From Candidatus Mediterraneibacter guildfordensis (GTDB taxonomy: Bacteria > Bacillota > Clostridia > Lachnospirales > Lachnospiraceae), in the NCBI GenBank assembly GCA_019112735.1, contig DXIS01000017.1:143897-207896 (forward strand): DNA of 64,000 nt, given 5' to 3'. Positions within the stretch are counted from its first letter, which is position 1. Each line of letters starts with the position of its first letter. Shown piece by piece: positions 35,824 to 44,678 of the stretch. The position numbers were made by a program, and so were the translations under genes. The notes under the pieces were generated by a model. That model ran no database searches. It had not been told where the DNA came from and saw only the letters and a list, made by a program, of their open reading frames with translations.

Positions 35824-37216
35824 TACAATGTCAAAGAGAAAAGAAGAGTTCGTGCCGCTCGAGGAAGGAAAGGTAAAGATGTATGTATGCGGTCCTACCG
35901 TATACAATCTGATCCACATCGGCAATGCGCGTCCGATGATCGTATTCGATACGGTGCGCAGATACTTTGAATACAAAGGGTATGACGTGAATTTTGTGTC
36001 AAATTTCACGGATGTAGACGATAAGATCATCAAAAAGGCGATCGAGGAAGGTACGACCGCGGAGGTGATCTCCAAACGCTACATCGAGGAATGCAAAAAA
36101 GACATGGATGCCATGAACATCAAACCGGCGACAAAGAATCCTCTGGCGACGGAGGAGATCTGCGGCATGGTGGACATGATCCGGACACTGATCGACAAAG
36201 GCTATGCTTATGAGAAGAACGGAACGGTTTACTACCGCACCCGGAAGTTCAAGGATTACGGCAAGCTTTCCCACAAGAACCTGGATGACCTGCAGTCCGG
36301 CGGACGCACCCTTCTTGTGACCGGGGAGGATGAAAAGGAAGATCCCCTTGATTTCGTGCTCTGGAAGCCGAAGAAAGAGGGCGAGCCGGCATGGGAGTCC
36401 CCGTGGAGCGAAGGGCGTCCGGGATGGCATATCGAGTGTTCTGAGATGTCAAAAAAATATCTGGGCGAGCAGATCGACATCCATGCAGGCGGCGAGGACC
36501 TTATCTTCCCGCATCATGAGAACGAGATCGCACAGAGCGAGGCGGCCAACGGCAAGGAGTTTGCCCGCTACTGGATGCATAACGGCTTTCTGAACATTGA
36601 TAACCGGAAAATGTCAAAATCACTGGGCAATTTCTTTACGGTCCGCGAGATCAGCGAGAAATATGATCTTCAGGTCCTCCGGTTCTTCATGCTCAGCGCA
36701 CATTACAGAAGCCCGCTCAACTTCAGCGCGGAGCTGATGGAGGCGGCGAAGAACGGACTGGAGCGCATCCTTACAGCAGCGGATAATCTGAAATTCCTCG
36801 CAGGCAATGCGTCCAGTGAGGTTATGACGGATGAAGAAAAAGAACTGTTCCTGAAGACGCAGGAGTACACCGACAGCTTCGAACGCGCCATGGATGACGA
36901 CTTTAATACGGCGGATGCCATCGCCGCGGTATTCGAACTTGTAAAATATATCAATACGACCGCAGACGGGACCCGTTCAAAAGAATATCTGGACAGCCTT
37001 TATAAGAGGCTTGAAAGCCTGACGGACGTGCTGGGCATCATTATCGAGAAGAAAGAAGAGATGCTTGACGAAGAGATCGAGGCGATGATCGAGAAACGCC
37101 AGGCGGCGAGAAAAGAGCGGAACTTCGCGCTTGCGGACCAGATCAGGGATGAACTGCTGGCCAGAGGCATTAGCCTGGAGGATACACGAGAAGGAGTAAA
37201 ATGGAAAAAAGCGTAG
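35810..37216 (+). CDS. cysS: Cysteinyl-tRNA synthetase
   Basis: Class I synthetase of 468 residues. It has the zinc cysteine in [17 protein letters not shown], where HIGN is the HIGH motif, [20 protein letters not shown] for the other zinc ligands, and KMSKSLGN for the KMSKS loop. The ATG at 35810 follows AAAGGAG by about 6 bases; an ATG at 35789 in frame precedes that site. It overlaps both cysE and mrnC, so cysE-cysS-mrnC-rlmB are tightly coupled. Confidence 0.96.
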   Translation: MKIYNTMSKRKEEFVPLEEGKVKMYVCGPTVYNLIHIGNARPMIVFDTVRRYFEYKGYDVNFVSNFTDVDDKIIKKAIEEGTTAEVISKRYIEECKKDMDAMNIKPATKNPLATEEICGMVDMIRTLIDKGYAYEKNGTVYYRTRKFKDYGKLSHKNLDDLQSGGRTLLVTGEDEKEDPLDFVLWKPKKEGEPAWESPWSEGRPGWHIECSEMSKKYLGEQIDIHAGGEDLIFPHHENEIAQSEAANGKEFARYWMHNGFLNIDNRKMSKSLGNFFTVREISEKYDLQVLRFFMLSAHYRSPLNFSAELMEAAKNGLERILTAADNLKFLAGNASSEVMTDEEKELFLKTQEYTDSFERAMDDDFNTADAIAAVFELVKYINTTADGTRSKEYLDSLYKRLESLTDVLGIIIEKKEEMLDEEIEAMIEKRQAARKERNFALADQIRDELLARGISLEDTREGVKWKKA

Positions 37217-37671
37217 AATACGGACTGGAACATTATATAAGATCAATTCCCGGCATGAATGCGGTGGACCCGAAGATGAGTTCACCGCTCGTGCTTGCGT
37301 ATATCGGGGACTGTGTGTTTGACCTGATCATCAAACTGATGGTGACGGGGAAGGGAAACCGCCAGGTGCATAAGCTTCATGAAGAGACCAGCAGATATGT
37401 GCAGGCGTCGGCCCAGTCCTACATGATGCGCAGCATCCAGGAAAAGCTTGACGAAGAGGAGCACGGGGTCTACCGCCGGGGGCGGAACGCACGGAGCGTC
37501 TCGCCGGCCAAGAACCAGTCCATCACGGATTACCGCAGGGCGACCGGTTTCGAGGCGCTGATCGGATATCTGTATCTGACCGGCAGATATGAGCGGCTGA
37601 CAGAGCTTGTGACGGTGGGTCTGAAAAGTATGGAACAGAAGGAAGCAGAAGAGGATGGAAATCATGCATGA
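37201..37671 (+). CDS. mrnC: Mini-ribonuclease 3
   Basis: MrnC is an RNase III-like enzyme without a dsRNA-binding domain that matures 23S rRNA. The 156-residue protein shows the catalytic region [13 protein letters not shown] and the second acidic site in [18 protein letters not shown]. It overlaps the cysS end by 16 bases and the rlmB start by 8. Its place between cysS and rlmB is the same in B. subtilis. Confidence 0.93.
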   Translation: MEKSVEYGLEHYIRSIPGMNAVDPKMSSPLVLAYIGDCVFDLIIKLMVTGKGNRQVHKLHEETSRYVQASAQSYMMRSIQEKLDEEEHGVYRRGRNARSVSPAKNQSITDYRRATGFEALIGYLYLTGRYERLTELVTVGLKSMEQKEAEEDGNHA

Positions 37672-38446
37672 GACAGAAAGAGAGCAGACGAAAAATCTGA
37701 ATGAAAGCGGGCATACGCTGGTGATCGAAGGCCGGAATGCGGTGATCGAGGCGTTCCGTTCCGGACGGACCATCGATAAGGTATTCGTGCTTGACGGATG
37801 CCAGGACGGCCCGGTCCGCACGATCGTGCGGGAAGCCAAAAAGCACGGTGCGGTCCTGAACTTTGTGGAAAAGGAGCGCCTGAACCAGCTGAGCGAGACC
37901 GGACGCCATCAGGGCGTGATCGCCTGGGCGGCGGCCTATTCTTATGCGGAAGTGTCTGATATGCTGGAAGTGGCTGCGCAGAAGAACGAAGATCCGTTCC
38001 TGATCCTTCTGGACGGGATCGAGGATCCTCATAATCTGGGCGCCATTATCCGTACCGCTAATACGGCAGGAGCGCACGGCGTGATCATCCCGAAGCGGCG
38101 TGCATCGGGACTGACAGCCACGGTTGCCAAGGCATCCGCCGGCGCCCTCAATTATACACCGGTCGCCAAAGTGACGAATCTGGCGAAAACGATTGATGAA
38201 CTGAAAGAAAAGGGGCTCTGGTTTGTCTGCGCTGACATGGACGGAGAGCAGATGTACGACTTGAACCTGACCGGACCGATCGGACTGGTGGTCGGAAGCG
38301 AGGGACAGGGCGTGAGCAGGCTGGTAAAAGAAAAATGCGATTATATCGCATCGATCCCGATGAAAGGCGAGATCACATCGTTAAATGCCTCAGTGGCAGG
38401 CGGTGTGCTTGCTTATGAGATCGTGAGACAGAGGATTCAGAAATAA
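37664..38446 (+). CDS. rlmB: 23S rRNA (guanosine-2'-O-)-methyltransferase, TrmH family
   Basis: SpoU/TrmH methyltransferase of 260 residues with the knotted SAM-binding motifs LDGIEDPHNLGAIIRTAN, VVGSEGQGVSRL and SLNASVAGGVLAYE. The N-terminal substrate-binding domain reads VIEGRNAVIEAFRSG. The ATG at 37664 lies 10 bases from GAGG; an ATG at 37655 immediately abuts that site. In B. subtilis the same position holds RlmB; yacP, which usually follows, is missing here and the sigma-factor gene comes next. Confidence 0.92.
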   Translation: MHETEREQTKNLNESGHTLVIEGRNAVIEAFRSGRTIDKVFVLDGCQDGPVRTIVREAKKHGAVLNFVEKERLNQLSETGRHQGVIAWAAAYSYAEVSDMLEVAAQKNEDPFLILLDGIEDPHNLGAIIRTANTAGAHGVIIPKRRASGLTATVAKASAGALNYTPVAKVTNLAKTIDELKEKGLWFVCADMDGEQMYDLNLTGPIGLVVGSEGQGVSRLVKEKCDYIASIPMKGEITSLNASVAGGVLAYEIVRQRIQK

Positions 38447-38447
38447 G

Positions 38448-39068
38448 ATGAATAAATATGATTCAATGACGGATGAACAGCTCATCCGTGAACTGAAAAA
38501 GGGAGATACCGCGGTGACGGATTATATCATGGACAAATACAAATCCATGGTCCGGAAGAAAGCCCGCGCCATGTATCTCTTCGGCGGAGAGACGGAAGAT
38601 CTGATCCAGGAGGGGATGATCGGACTGATCAAGGCGGTGCGGGACTTTGACCCGTCCGCCGGCAATTCCTTCAGCAGTTTTGCCCAGTTATGCATATCCC
38701 GTCAGATGTACAGCGCCATCGAAGCGTCAAAAAGGAAAAAGCATATTCCGCTGAACTCCTATGTGTCGCTCTATGAGGAGAGTGAAGTCCGCCGGGACGG
38801 GAAGAAGCTTCCGCTGATCGACACCATCGGAACGGAGAAAGAATCCGATCCGGCAGCGCTTTATTTCAGCAGGGAATACACGGAGATCTTTATTGAGCAG
38901 CTGAAAGAGAAGCTCAGCCCTCTGGAGAATCATGTACTGTATCTCCATCTTATGGGGACCGATTACAGAAAGATCGCGGAAATACTGGAAAAGACGCCGA
39001 AATCGATCGATAATGCGATCCAGCGGATCCGCAGTAAAGCAGAGAAAATGATCCGGAATGCGGATTGA
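38448..39068 (+). CDS. sigH: RNA polymerase sigma factor, SigH (Spo0H)-like
   Basis: A 206-residue sigma-70 family protein. Region 2 reads LIQEGMIGLIKAVRDFDPSAGNSFSSFA and includes the core-binding part; region 4 has the helix-turn-helix GTDYRKIAEILEKTPKSIDNAIQRIRSK. Size, sequence style and location after rlmB match SigH, which switches on early sporulation genes. SpoVAF at 61505 supports a spore former. The gene begins one base after the rlmB stop and has only a distant GAGG. Confidence 0.88.
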   Translation: MNKYDSMTDEQLIRELKKGDTAVTDYIMDKYKSMVRKKARAMYLFGGETEDLIQEGMIGLIKAVRDFDPSAGNSFSSFAQLCISRQMYSAIEASKRKKHIPLNSYVSLYEESEVRRDGKKLPLIDTIGTEKESDPAALYFSREYTEIFIEQLKEKLSPLENHVLYLHLMGTDYRKIAEILEKTPKSIDNAIQRIRSKAEKMIRNAD

Positions 39069-39087
39069 AATACCGGGAGATGAGAAG

Positions 39088-39957
39088 ATGAAAAAACACG
39101 TAAATTACCTGTTGGCCGCATCAGTCTTCATACTGATGCTGGTATTGCTTTACGGCAGCTCGGTCATGCTGGCGGCCGTCGTCAGCCTGCTTGGGTTTTT
39201 CCTGGGAGGAAGCGAAGGTTTTTCGGCAGGCTACTGGTTCCTGCTTGACCATATGAATCTGGTTTCCTGCGTCGTATATATGGTTCCGGCTGTTGCCTTT
39301 ATCCTGTGGTACTGGTTTGAAGTGGTCAGGAGAAGCGGGCCGGCTTCCTTTGCCAGAGCCCAGATAAAGAGGGTCACTCCGGCAGGGGTTCTCTGGACCT
39401 TCATTCTTGCCTATGCAGTACAGCATGCCGTTTCAATTATTATCGGCTTTCTGGCCATCCTGCTTCCCGAGACCGTGGAGGCATATGCGGAACTGGTGGA
39501 ATCCGCCGGAATGACGGATTATTCCCTTGCGTGGGTCTTTGCAGTTGTGATCCTTCCGCCGCTAGTTGAAGAGACGGTGTTCCGCGGCCTTATATTTTAC
39601 TATCTGAAAAAGGGCGGCGCGGGATTCTGGGCGGCCAATCTGATCCAGGCGGTCCTGTTCGGGATCTATCACGGCAATCTGGTCCAGGGGATCTATGCGT
39701 TCTTCATCGGCCTCCTGCTCGGGTATCTGGCGGAGCGTTACAGCAGCCTGATCATCCCGGTCATGGTACATGCATTGTTTAATCTGTTCGGTACGCTTGG
39801 CGTGGAACTGGAAGCGCTGATCCTTCCGGAGATGGTCCAGGGGATGCTGATCTACGGCTGCGTCCCGCTTACTGCGATGCTGCTGGTGCTGATCCATTAC
39901 GGGGCCGGAGAGAAGAAGAGAGACAGCGGATACATTGAAGAGAGGAGTGAACCATGA
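39088..39957 (+). CDS. CPBP-family intramembrane metalloprotease
   Basis: A 289-residue polytopic protein of the CAAX protease/bacteriocin-processing (CPBP, ABI) family. Motif 1 is [13 protein letters not shown] (EExxxR), motif 2 is [18 protein letters not shown] (FxxxH), motif 3 is MVHALFNLF (HxxxN). About eight membrane segments. I chose the ATG at 39088 with GGGAG upstream; an ATG at 39058 inside sigH is also in frame. The substrate is unknown. The stop overlaps the dtd start (ATGA). Confidence 0.88.
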   Translation: MKKHVNYLLAASVFILMLVLLYGSSVMLAAVVSLLGFFLGGSEGFSAGYWFLLDHMNLVSCVVYMVPAVAFILWYWFEVVRRSGPASFARAQIKRVTPAGVLWTFILAYAVQHAVSIIIGFLAILLPETVEAYAELVESAGMTDYSLAWVFAVVILPPLVEETVFRGLIFYYLKKGGAGFWAANLIQAVLFGIYHGNLVQGIYAFFIGLLLGYLAERYSSLIIPVMVHALFNLFGTLGVELEALILPEMVQGMLIYGCVPLTAMLLVLIHYGAGEKKRDSGYIEERSEP

Positions 39958-40400
39958 GATTTGTGATCCAGCGGGTGAAAAATGCATCCGTAACAGTAGA
40001 GGAAAATGTAACGGGAGAGATCGGGAAAGGGTTTCTCGTACTGATCGGCGTCTCTGAAAACGATACAGAACAGACCGCAGACAAAATGATCCGGAAAATG
40101 ACCGGGCTTCGCATCTTTGAAGATGAGAACGGGAAAACCAATCTGTCCCTTGCGGATGTAAACGGAAGCCTTCTGCTTGTATCCCAGTTTACTCTGTATG
40201 CAAACTGTAAAAAGGGAAACCGGCCCAGTTTTATTGAAGCCGGATCCCCGGAGAAAGCGGAAGCGCTGTACGAGTATGTGATCCGGGAATGCAAAAAGTC
40301 TGTACCTGAGGTACAGACCGGTGTATTCGGGGCGGATATGGCTGTGAGCCTTGTAAATGACGGGCCTTTTACCATCATTCTTGACTCGGATCAGCTGTAA
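39954..40400 (+). CDS. dtd: D-aminoacyl-tRNA deacylase
   Basis: DTD removes D-amino acids from mischarged tRNA. The 148-residue protein carries the two signature motifs [17 protein letters not shown] and the Gly-cisPro motif in [10 protein letters not shown], and starts [13 protein letters not shown]. It overlaps the protease gene by 4 bases. A convergent tRNA-Thr gene lies 17 bases downstream; between them is a run of A and T on the + strand. Confidence 0.95.
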   Translation: MRFVIQRVKNASVTVEENVTGEIGKGFLVLIGVSENDTEQTADKMIRKMTGLRIFEDENGKTNLSLADVNGSLLLVSQFTLYANCKKGNRPSFIEAGSPEKAEALYEYVIRECKKSVPEVQTGVFGADMAVSLVNDGPFTIILDSDQL

Positions 40401-40416
40401 AAGGGCAAAAAAATAA

Positions 40417-40489
40417 AGCTGTCTAGGGGACTTGAACCCCCGACCTCCGCCTTACCAAGGCGACGCGCTACCGACTGCGCCAAGACAGC
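40417..40489 (-). tRNA. tRNA-Thr (anticodon GGT)
   Basis: Read on the - strand: acceptor GCTGTCT pairs with AGACAGC, discriminator T; D arm TGGCGCAGTCGGTAGCGC; anticodon stem GCCTT/AAGGC region with anticodon GGT; T arm GGGGGTTCAAGTCCCC. 73 bases, CCA not encoded. A T-rich run follows on the - strand and may end transcription. Confidence 0.93.
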
Positions 40490-40519
40490 TTACTGCGTAT
40501 GCTTTAATACGCAAGCATT

Positions 40520-40549
40520 AATATACACCACACTTTCATGGGTTGTCAA
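40520..40549 (-). promoter_or_regulatory. Promoter of tRNA-Thr
   Basis: On the - strand TTGACA (40549-40544) and TATATT (40525-40520), spacer 18. A leader hairpin GCGTAT/ATACGC lies at 40495-40512, just before the mature 5' end, similar in position to the hairpin before tRNA-Val. Confidence 0.8.
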
Positions 40550-40655
40550 GAGAAAAATGCAATGATATCTGTCATTTCCACTGCTTCCTGCCGCATTGTG
40601 ATATAGTTGTTTATTACAACGTGGTGTTTCCTGCGCAGGCCGGAGGGAAAAGACT

Positions 40656-40994
40656 ATGAAAATGGGAAGAGCGGAACTGCAGGAATTGCGGGAAGAACTG
40701 GAGCGGCTGACGGATTTTATCCGGGGAATGGAAGGGGACAGACTGCCATATTTTTATCATTGTTTTGATACGATGAAAAATAACATTGAAATATATTTTT
40801 ATGTCGGGAGCGAGGACACGGACGATCTCTTCCCGGTCCTTGAAAGAGACTGGACTGCGTCGCACCGGATGTTTATCGGAGTGCAGAATTATGACATCAG
40901 GAAGGAACACCCGGGTGCGGATCCGGAATTGTGCCTCTATTTTGCGCGTCTCCTGGCAGGCGTCGGCAGGCATTTTGAAAGCGGAATGAAATGA
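40656..40994 (+). CDS. Uncharacterised 112-residue protein
   Basis: I do not recognise this protein. It is soluble, begins with an amphipathic helix (RAELQELREELERLTDFIRGM) and continues with a mixed domain containing YFYHCFDTMKNNIEIYFYVG, DLFPVLERDWTASHRMF and a C-terminal helix LCLYFARLLAGVGRHFE. The ATG is 9 bases after GGAGG, so it is probably expressed. A TGATATAGT at 40599-40607 may serve as an extended -10. It stands between tRNA-Thr and glnS, with glnS having its own promoter. Confidence 0.65.
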   Translation: MKMGRAELQELREELERLTDFIRGMEGDRLPYFYHCFDTMKNNIEIYFYVGSEDTDDLFPVLERDWTASHRMFIGVQNYDIRKEHPGADPELCLYFARLLAGVGRHFESGMK

Positions 40995-40995
40995 G

Positions 40996-41024
40996 TTGTA
41001 GCCGCTTTATTTTTATGGTAAGAT
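40996..41024 (+). promoter_or_regulatory. Putative promoter of glnS
   Basis: TTGTAG (40996-41001) and TAAGAT (41019-41024) are 17 bases apart. The leader is short (about 32 bases), too short for a T-box. Confidence 0.6.
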
Positions 41025-41061
41025 AATTGGAGCGAGTTTTGTGGTTATAGAGGAGAAGACA

Positions 41062-42732
41062 ATGGAAAACGAAACAGTATCAAAGAATTTTATCGAGCAG
41101 GAGATCGATAAGGATCTCAGGGAAGGAGTGTACGATCATGTATGCACGAGATTCCCGCCTGAGCCCAACGGTTATCTGCATATCGGACATGCCAAATCCA
41201 TCCTTCTGAATTATGGACTTGCCAGAGAATACGGCGGCACGTTTCATATGCGTTTTGACGATACCAATCCGACAAAGGAACGAATGGAATTCGTGGATTC
41301 CATCAAAGAAGATATTAAATGGCTGGGAGCAGACTGGGGCGAGCATCTCTATTTTGCTTCCGACTATTTTGACCAGATGTACGAGTGCGCGGTGAAGCTG
41401 ATCAAAAAGGGCAAAGCATTCGTCTGCGACCTGACCGCTGAAGAGATGAGAGCGTACCGCGGCACCCTTACAGAACCGGGAAAGGAAAGTCCGTACCGGA
41501 ACCGTTCCGTAGAAGAGAACCTGCAGCTCTTTGAAGAGATGCGCAAAGGCAAATACGCGGACGGAGAGAAAGTGCTCCGTGCGAAGATCGATATGGCCTC
41601 CCCGAATATTAATATGAGAGACCCGATCATTTATCGCGTGGCGCATATGACCCACCACAATACAGGGGACAAGTGGTGCATCTATCCGATGTACGATTTC
41701 GCACATCCGATTGAGGACGCCATCGAAGGGATCACACATTCCATCTGTACGCTGGAGTTTGAGGATCACCGCCCGCTCTATGACTGGGTTGTCCGTGAAT
41801 GTGAATTTGAGAATCCGCCGCGTCAGATCGAGTTCGCCAAACTGTATCTGACGAATGTGGTGACCGGAAAGCGCTATATCAAGAAGCTGGTTGAAGACGG
41901 CATTGTGGACGGGTGGGACGACCCCCGCCTTGTATCCATCGCAGCGCTCCGCAGACGTGGCTTTACACCGGAGTCCATCAAGATGTTCATTGACCTGTGC
42001 GGCGTATCCAAGGCGCAGAGTTCCGTGGATTATGCGATGCTCGAATACTGCATCCGCGAGGATCTGAAGATGAAGAAGCCCCGTATGATGGCCGTTCTTG
42101 ATCCGATCAGACTGGTGATCGACAACTATCCGGAAGACCAGGTGGAATACCTGGATGTGGCCAACAATCTGGAGAATGAAGAACTCGGAAGTCGGAAAGT
42201 TCCCTTCGGACGGGAACTGTTCATCGAGAGAGAGGACTTCATGGAAGAGCCTCCGAAGAAATATTTCCGTCTCTTCCCGGGCAATGAAGTGCGCCTGATG
42301 CATGCATATTTTGTAAAATGCACCGGCTTTGAGAAGGATGAGAACGGGAACGTTACGGTCGTACACTGCACTTACGATCCGGAGACAAAAGCAGGCAGCG
42401 GATTTACCGGAAGAAAAGTAAAAGGCACGATCCACTGGGTGCCGGCTGCTTATGCGCAGAAAGCGGAAGTCAGACTGTATGAGAATCTGGTGGACGAGGA
42501 AAAGGGCGTATATAACAAGGAAGACGGTTCGCTGAACCTGAACCCCAATTCGCTGACGGTGATCAAAGATGCGCTTGTAGAGCCGAGTTTTGAAGGATAC
42601 GGCGCGTATGACAGCTTCCAGTTCGTCCGGAACGGATATTTCTGCATTGATGCACATGATTCCACGCCGGAGCATCTGGTGTTTAACCGGATCGTTTCTC
42701 TGAAGAGTTCATTCAGGCTGCCGCAGAAATAA
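41062..42732 (+). CDS. glnS: Glutaminyl-tRNA synthetase
   Basis: A 556-residue class I synthetase of the GlnRS type. HIGH is perfect at residues 40-43 ([15 protein letters not shown]). The KMSKS-equivalent, VMSKR in E. coli, reads [14 protein letters not shown] with the lysine at residue 270 as in E. coli, so the loop keeps Lys-Arg but not Met-Ser. [19 protein letters not shown] and the anticodon-binding beta barrels are as usual. The ATG at 41062 follows GAGGAG; a GTG at 41041 is before it. A true GlnRS suggests that this organism does not rely only on the GatCAB route for Gln-tRNA. Confidence 0.94.
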   Translation: MENETVSKNFIEQEIDKDLREGVYDHVCTRFPPEPNGYLHIGHAKSILLNYGLAREYGGTFHMRFDDTNPTKERMEFVDSIKEDIKWLGADWGEHLYFASDYFDQMYECAVKLIKKGKAFVCDLTAEEMRAYRGTLTEPGKESPYRNRSVEENLQLFEEMRKGKYADGEKVLRAKIDMASPNINMRDPIIYRVAHMTHHNTGDKWCIYPMYDFAHPIEDAIEGITHSICTLEFEDHRPLYDWVVRECEFENPPRQIEFAKLYLTNVVTGKRYIKKLVEDGIVDGWDDPRLVSIAALRRRGFTPESIKMFIDLCGVSKAQSSVDYAMLEYCIREDLKMKKPRMMAVLDPIRLVIDNYPEDQVEYLDVANNLENEELGSRKVPFGRELFIEREDFMEEPPKKYFRLFPGNEVRLMHAYFVKCTGFEKDENGNVTVVHCTYDPETKAGSGFTGRKVKGTIHWVPAAYAQKAEVRLYENLVDEEKGVYNKEDGSLNLNPNSLTVIKDALVEPSFEGYGAYDSFQFVRNGYFCIDAHDSTPEHLVFNRIVSLKSSFRLPQK

Positions 42733-42751
42733 ACGGGGACAGATCAGGAAG

Positions 42752-44158
42752 ATGTATGAACTGACGATCAGTCTCAGACAGGGGGAGAAGACGCCTCTGT
42801 ATGAGCAGATATATGATTATATTAAGAATGAGATCAGAGAGGGAAGGATTTCCAGCGGGGAAAAACTTCCCTCTACCAGACTTCTGAGCCGGCATCTGGA
42901 TATCAGCAGAAGCACCGTGGAACTGGCATATGAGCAGCTTCTGTCCGAGGGGTATATCGAATCAAAGCCGCAGAGAGGCTACTATGTGTCGCAGATCGAT
43001 GGCCTGTACCAGATTCGTGCCACGAAGCCTTCCGGGAAGGGATCTGTAAAAGACGAGAGACAGGCGTACCGGTATGACTTCACACCAAACGGCGTCGACC
43101 TGAACAGTTTCCCGTACAATACATGGCGCAAGCTTTCCAGGGAATGTCTGCTGGATGACCGCGCGGAACTGTTCCGGCTCGGGTGCCCCCAGGGGGAACC
43201 GGGACTCCGCTCGGCGATCTGCAGTTATCTCCATCAGGCCAGAGGGGTGAACTGCAGTCCGGACCAGATCATCGTCGGCGCAGGAAACGATTATCTGATG
43301 ATGCTCCTGTGCGCCGTTCTCGGGACCGGACACCGGGTCGCACTGGAGAATCCGACCTACAGGCAGGCGTACCGGCTGTTTACCAATCTGTCTTTTGATA
43401 CACGCACAGTCGACATGGACGCGCGGGGGATGCGGGTGGATGAACTGGAGCGTTCCGGCGCGGACCTTGCTTTTGTCATGCCGTCCCATCAGTATCCGCT
43501 GGGGACTGTCATGCCGATCCGCCGGAGGATGGAACTGCTCCGGTGGGCATCAGAAGCAGAAGGACGGTATATCATTGAAGATGACTATGACAGTGAATTC
43601 CGGTATAAAGGGAAGCCTATCCCGGCCCTCCAGGGCTATGACGCAGACGGGAAAGTGATCTACATTGGTACATTTTCCAAATCCATCGCGCCGGCCATAC
43701 GGATGAGCTATATGGTCCTCCCGGAAAAAGTATGTGAAATGTACCATAAGCGGTGCGGATTCATCAGCTCTACGGTATCCAAAGTAGATCAGCTGATCCT
43801 GCAGAAGTTTATTGAAGAGGGATATTATGAAAGACATCTGAACAAGATGCGCGCGCTGTACCGGAGCCGGCATGACGTCCTGCTGTCCGGGTTAAAAGAG
43901 ATGGGAGATGAGTATACGGTCTCCGGAGAAAACGCCGGCGTCCATCTGCTGGTCCATTTCAGGGACGGAAGGCCGGAGCGTGAACTGATCCGCCTTGCAG
44001 CAGAAAAAGGAGTAAAAGTATACGGACTTTCAGAGTACTATGTAGACGGCGCCCGCGCGACGGAGGAGTCTGTCATCCTGCTCGGGTACGCCAATATGGA
44101 TGAACAGAAAATAAAAGAAGCTGTCCGGCTGCTTGAAAGCGCCTGGAAGAAGAAATGA
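42752..44158 (+). CDS. MocR/PdxR-type regulator (GntR helix-turn-helix fused to aminotransferase fold)
   Basis: The 468-residue protein has a GntR winged helix at residues 1-75 (TPLYEQIYDYIKNEIREG, GEKLPSTRLLSRHLDISRSTVELAYEQL) and a fold-type I aminotransferase domain with IIEDDYDSEFRYKG and the PLP lysine in GTFSKSIAPAIRMSY. MocR proteins sense PLP or an amino-PLP adduct and often control vitamin B6 or amino-acid genes. No obvious divergent target adjoins it: glnS is upstream in the same direction, so the regulated gene is unknown. A bidirectional terminator follows. Confidence 0.9.
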   Translation: MYELTISLRQGEKTPLYEQIYDYIKNEIREGRISSGEKLPSTRLLSRHLDISRSTVELAYEQLLSEGYIESKPQRGYYVSQIDGLYQIRATKPSGKGSVKDERQAYRYDFTPNGVDLNSFPYNTWRKLSRECLLDDRAELFRLGCPQGEPGLRSAICSYLHQARGVNCSPDQIIVGAGNDYLMMLLCAVLGTGHRVALENPTYRQAYRLFTNLSFDTRTVDMDARGMRVDELERSGADLAFVMPSHQYPLGTVMPIRRRMELLRWASEAEGRYIIEDDYDSEFRYKGKPIPALQGYDADGKVIYIGTFSKSIAPAIRMSYMVLPEKVCEMYHKRCGFISSTVSKVDQLILQKFIEEGYYERHLNKMRALYRSRHDVLLSGLKEMGDEYTVSGENAGVHLLVHFRDGRPERELIRLAAEKGVKVYGLSEYYVDGARATEESVILLGYANMDEQKIKEAVRLLESAWKKK

Positions 44159-44182
44159 AAAAGCCGGGAAATCCCGGCTTTG
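44158..44182. terminator. Bidirectional terminator between MocR-type gene and 44196 gene
   Basis: AAAGCCGGGA and TCCCGGCTTT form a 10-bp stem with a two-base loop at its centre. On the - strand it is followed by TTCATTTC after a run of T from the stem; on the + strand by TTGATC. It separates two convergent genes. Confidence 0.8.
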
Positions 44183-44195
44183 ATCGTGTGCAGAA

Positions 44196-44474
44196 TTATT
44201 CTTCGTCTGCAGATTCTGTTTCATCATCCGATGTATCTTCGGATCCTTCTTCATCTGTATCTTCTGATGAGGCGGCGTCCTCTTTTTTCAGAGAGACATA
44301 TTCCCGTCCGGTGGGCTGCAGATCCGCATCCAGATCAAAATCTTCATCTTCCGGGAAGTTCTCCGCATCGTTTCCGGGAGCGTCGGAAGCGGATTTGCAG
44401 AAGTATGCAACGATCAGTCCGACAGCCGTTCCGATCACAGCGAAAATACTGAACCATTTGACTAATTTTTTCAA
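44196..44474 (-). CDS. Small single-pass membrane protein with acidic tail
   Basis: An unrecognised 92-residue protein. Residues about 5-26 (VKWFSIFAVIGTAVGLIVAYF) form a membrane segment after a basic MKKLVK start, resembling YtxH-like small membrane proteins; the rest is hydrophilic and ends in a run of Glu, Asp and Ser (EDTDEEGSEDTSDDETESADEE region). AAAGGAGA lies upstream on the - strand. It is divergent from purA and convergent with the MocR-type gene. Confidence 0.75.
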   Translation of the reverse strand: MKKLVKWFSIFAVIGTAVGLIVAYFCKSASDAPGNDAENFPEDEDFDLDADLQPTGREYVSLKKEDAASSEDTDEEGSEDTSDDETESADEE

Positions 44475-44542
44475 TGCAAGATCTCCTTTCTGTCAGGCAA
44501 TGCGCTCCGGTAAAAAAGGAGAACATCCTGAATTTGTTTTTA

Positions 44543-44571
44543 ATTGTAATACTTTTCACGATTAATTACAA
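44543..44571 (-). promoter_or_regulatory. Promoter of the 44196 gene within an inverted repeat
   Basis: On the - strand TTGTAA (44571-44566) and TACAAT (44548-44543) are 17 bases apart. The same bases form a perfect 8-bp inverted repeat ATTGTAAT (44543-44550) / ATTACAAT (44565-44572), so a dimeric regulator could bind here. Confidence 0.6.
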
Positions 44572-44578
44572 TAAACAT

Positions 44579-44607
44579 TTTACAGAAAGGGAAATCTATA
44601 GTATAAT
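44579..44607 (+). promoter_or_regulatory. Promoter of purA
   Basis: TTTACA (44579-44584) and TATAAT (44602-44607) are exactly 17 bases apart. The leader before the purA ATG is about 65 bases. Confidence 0.85.
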
Positions 44608-44678
44608 TCTAAAGGCGGCTTAAAAAAGCCGGCGATAATAATCATATCTATCAGCACGATACGCAGGAGGAATAGAAC

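Noticed and set aside
41080..42675. Open frame of 531 codons on the - strand across glnS
   Set aside because: It is fully antisense to a conserved synthetase, has no ribosome site, and its product looks like no protein family. Long antisense frames are frequent in this GC-rich coding style.
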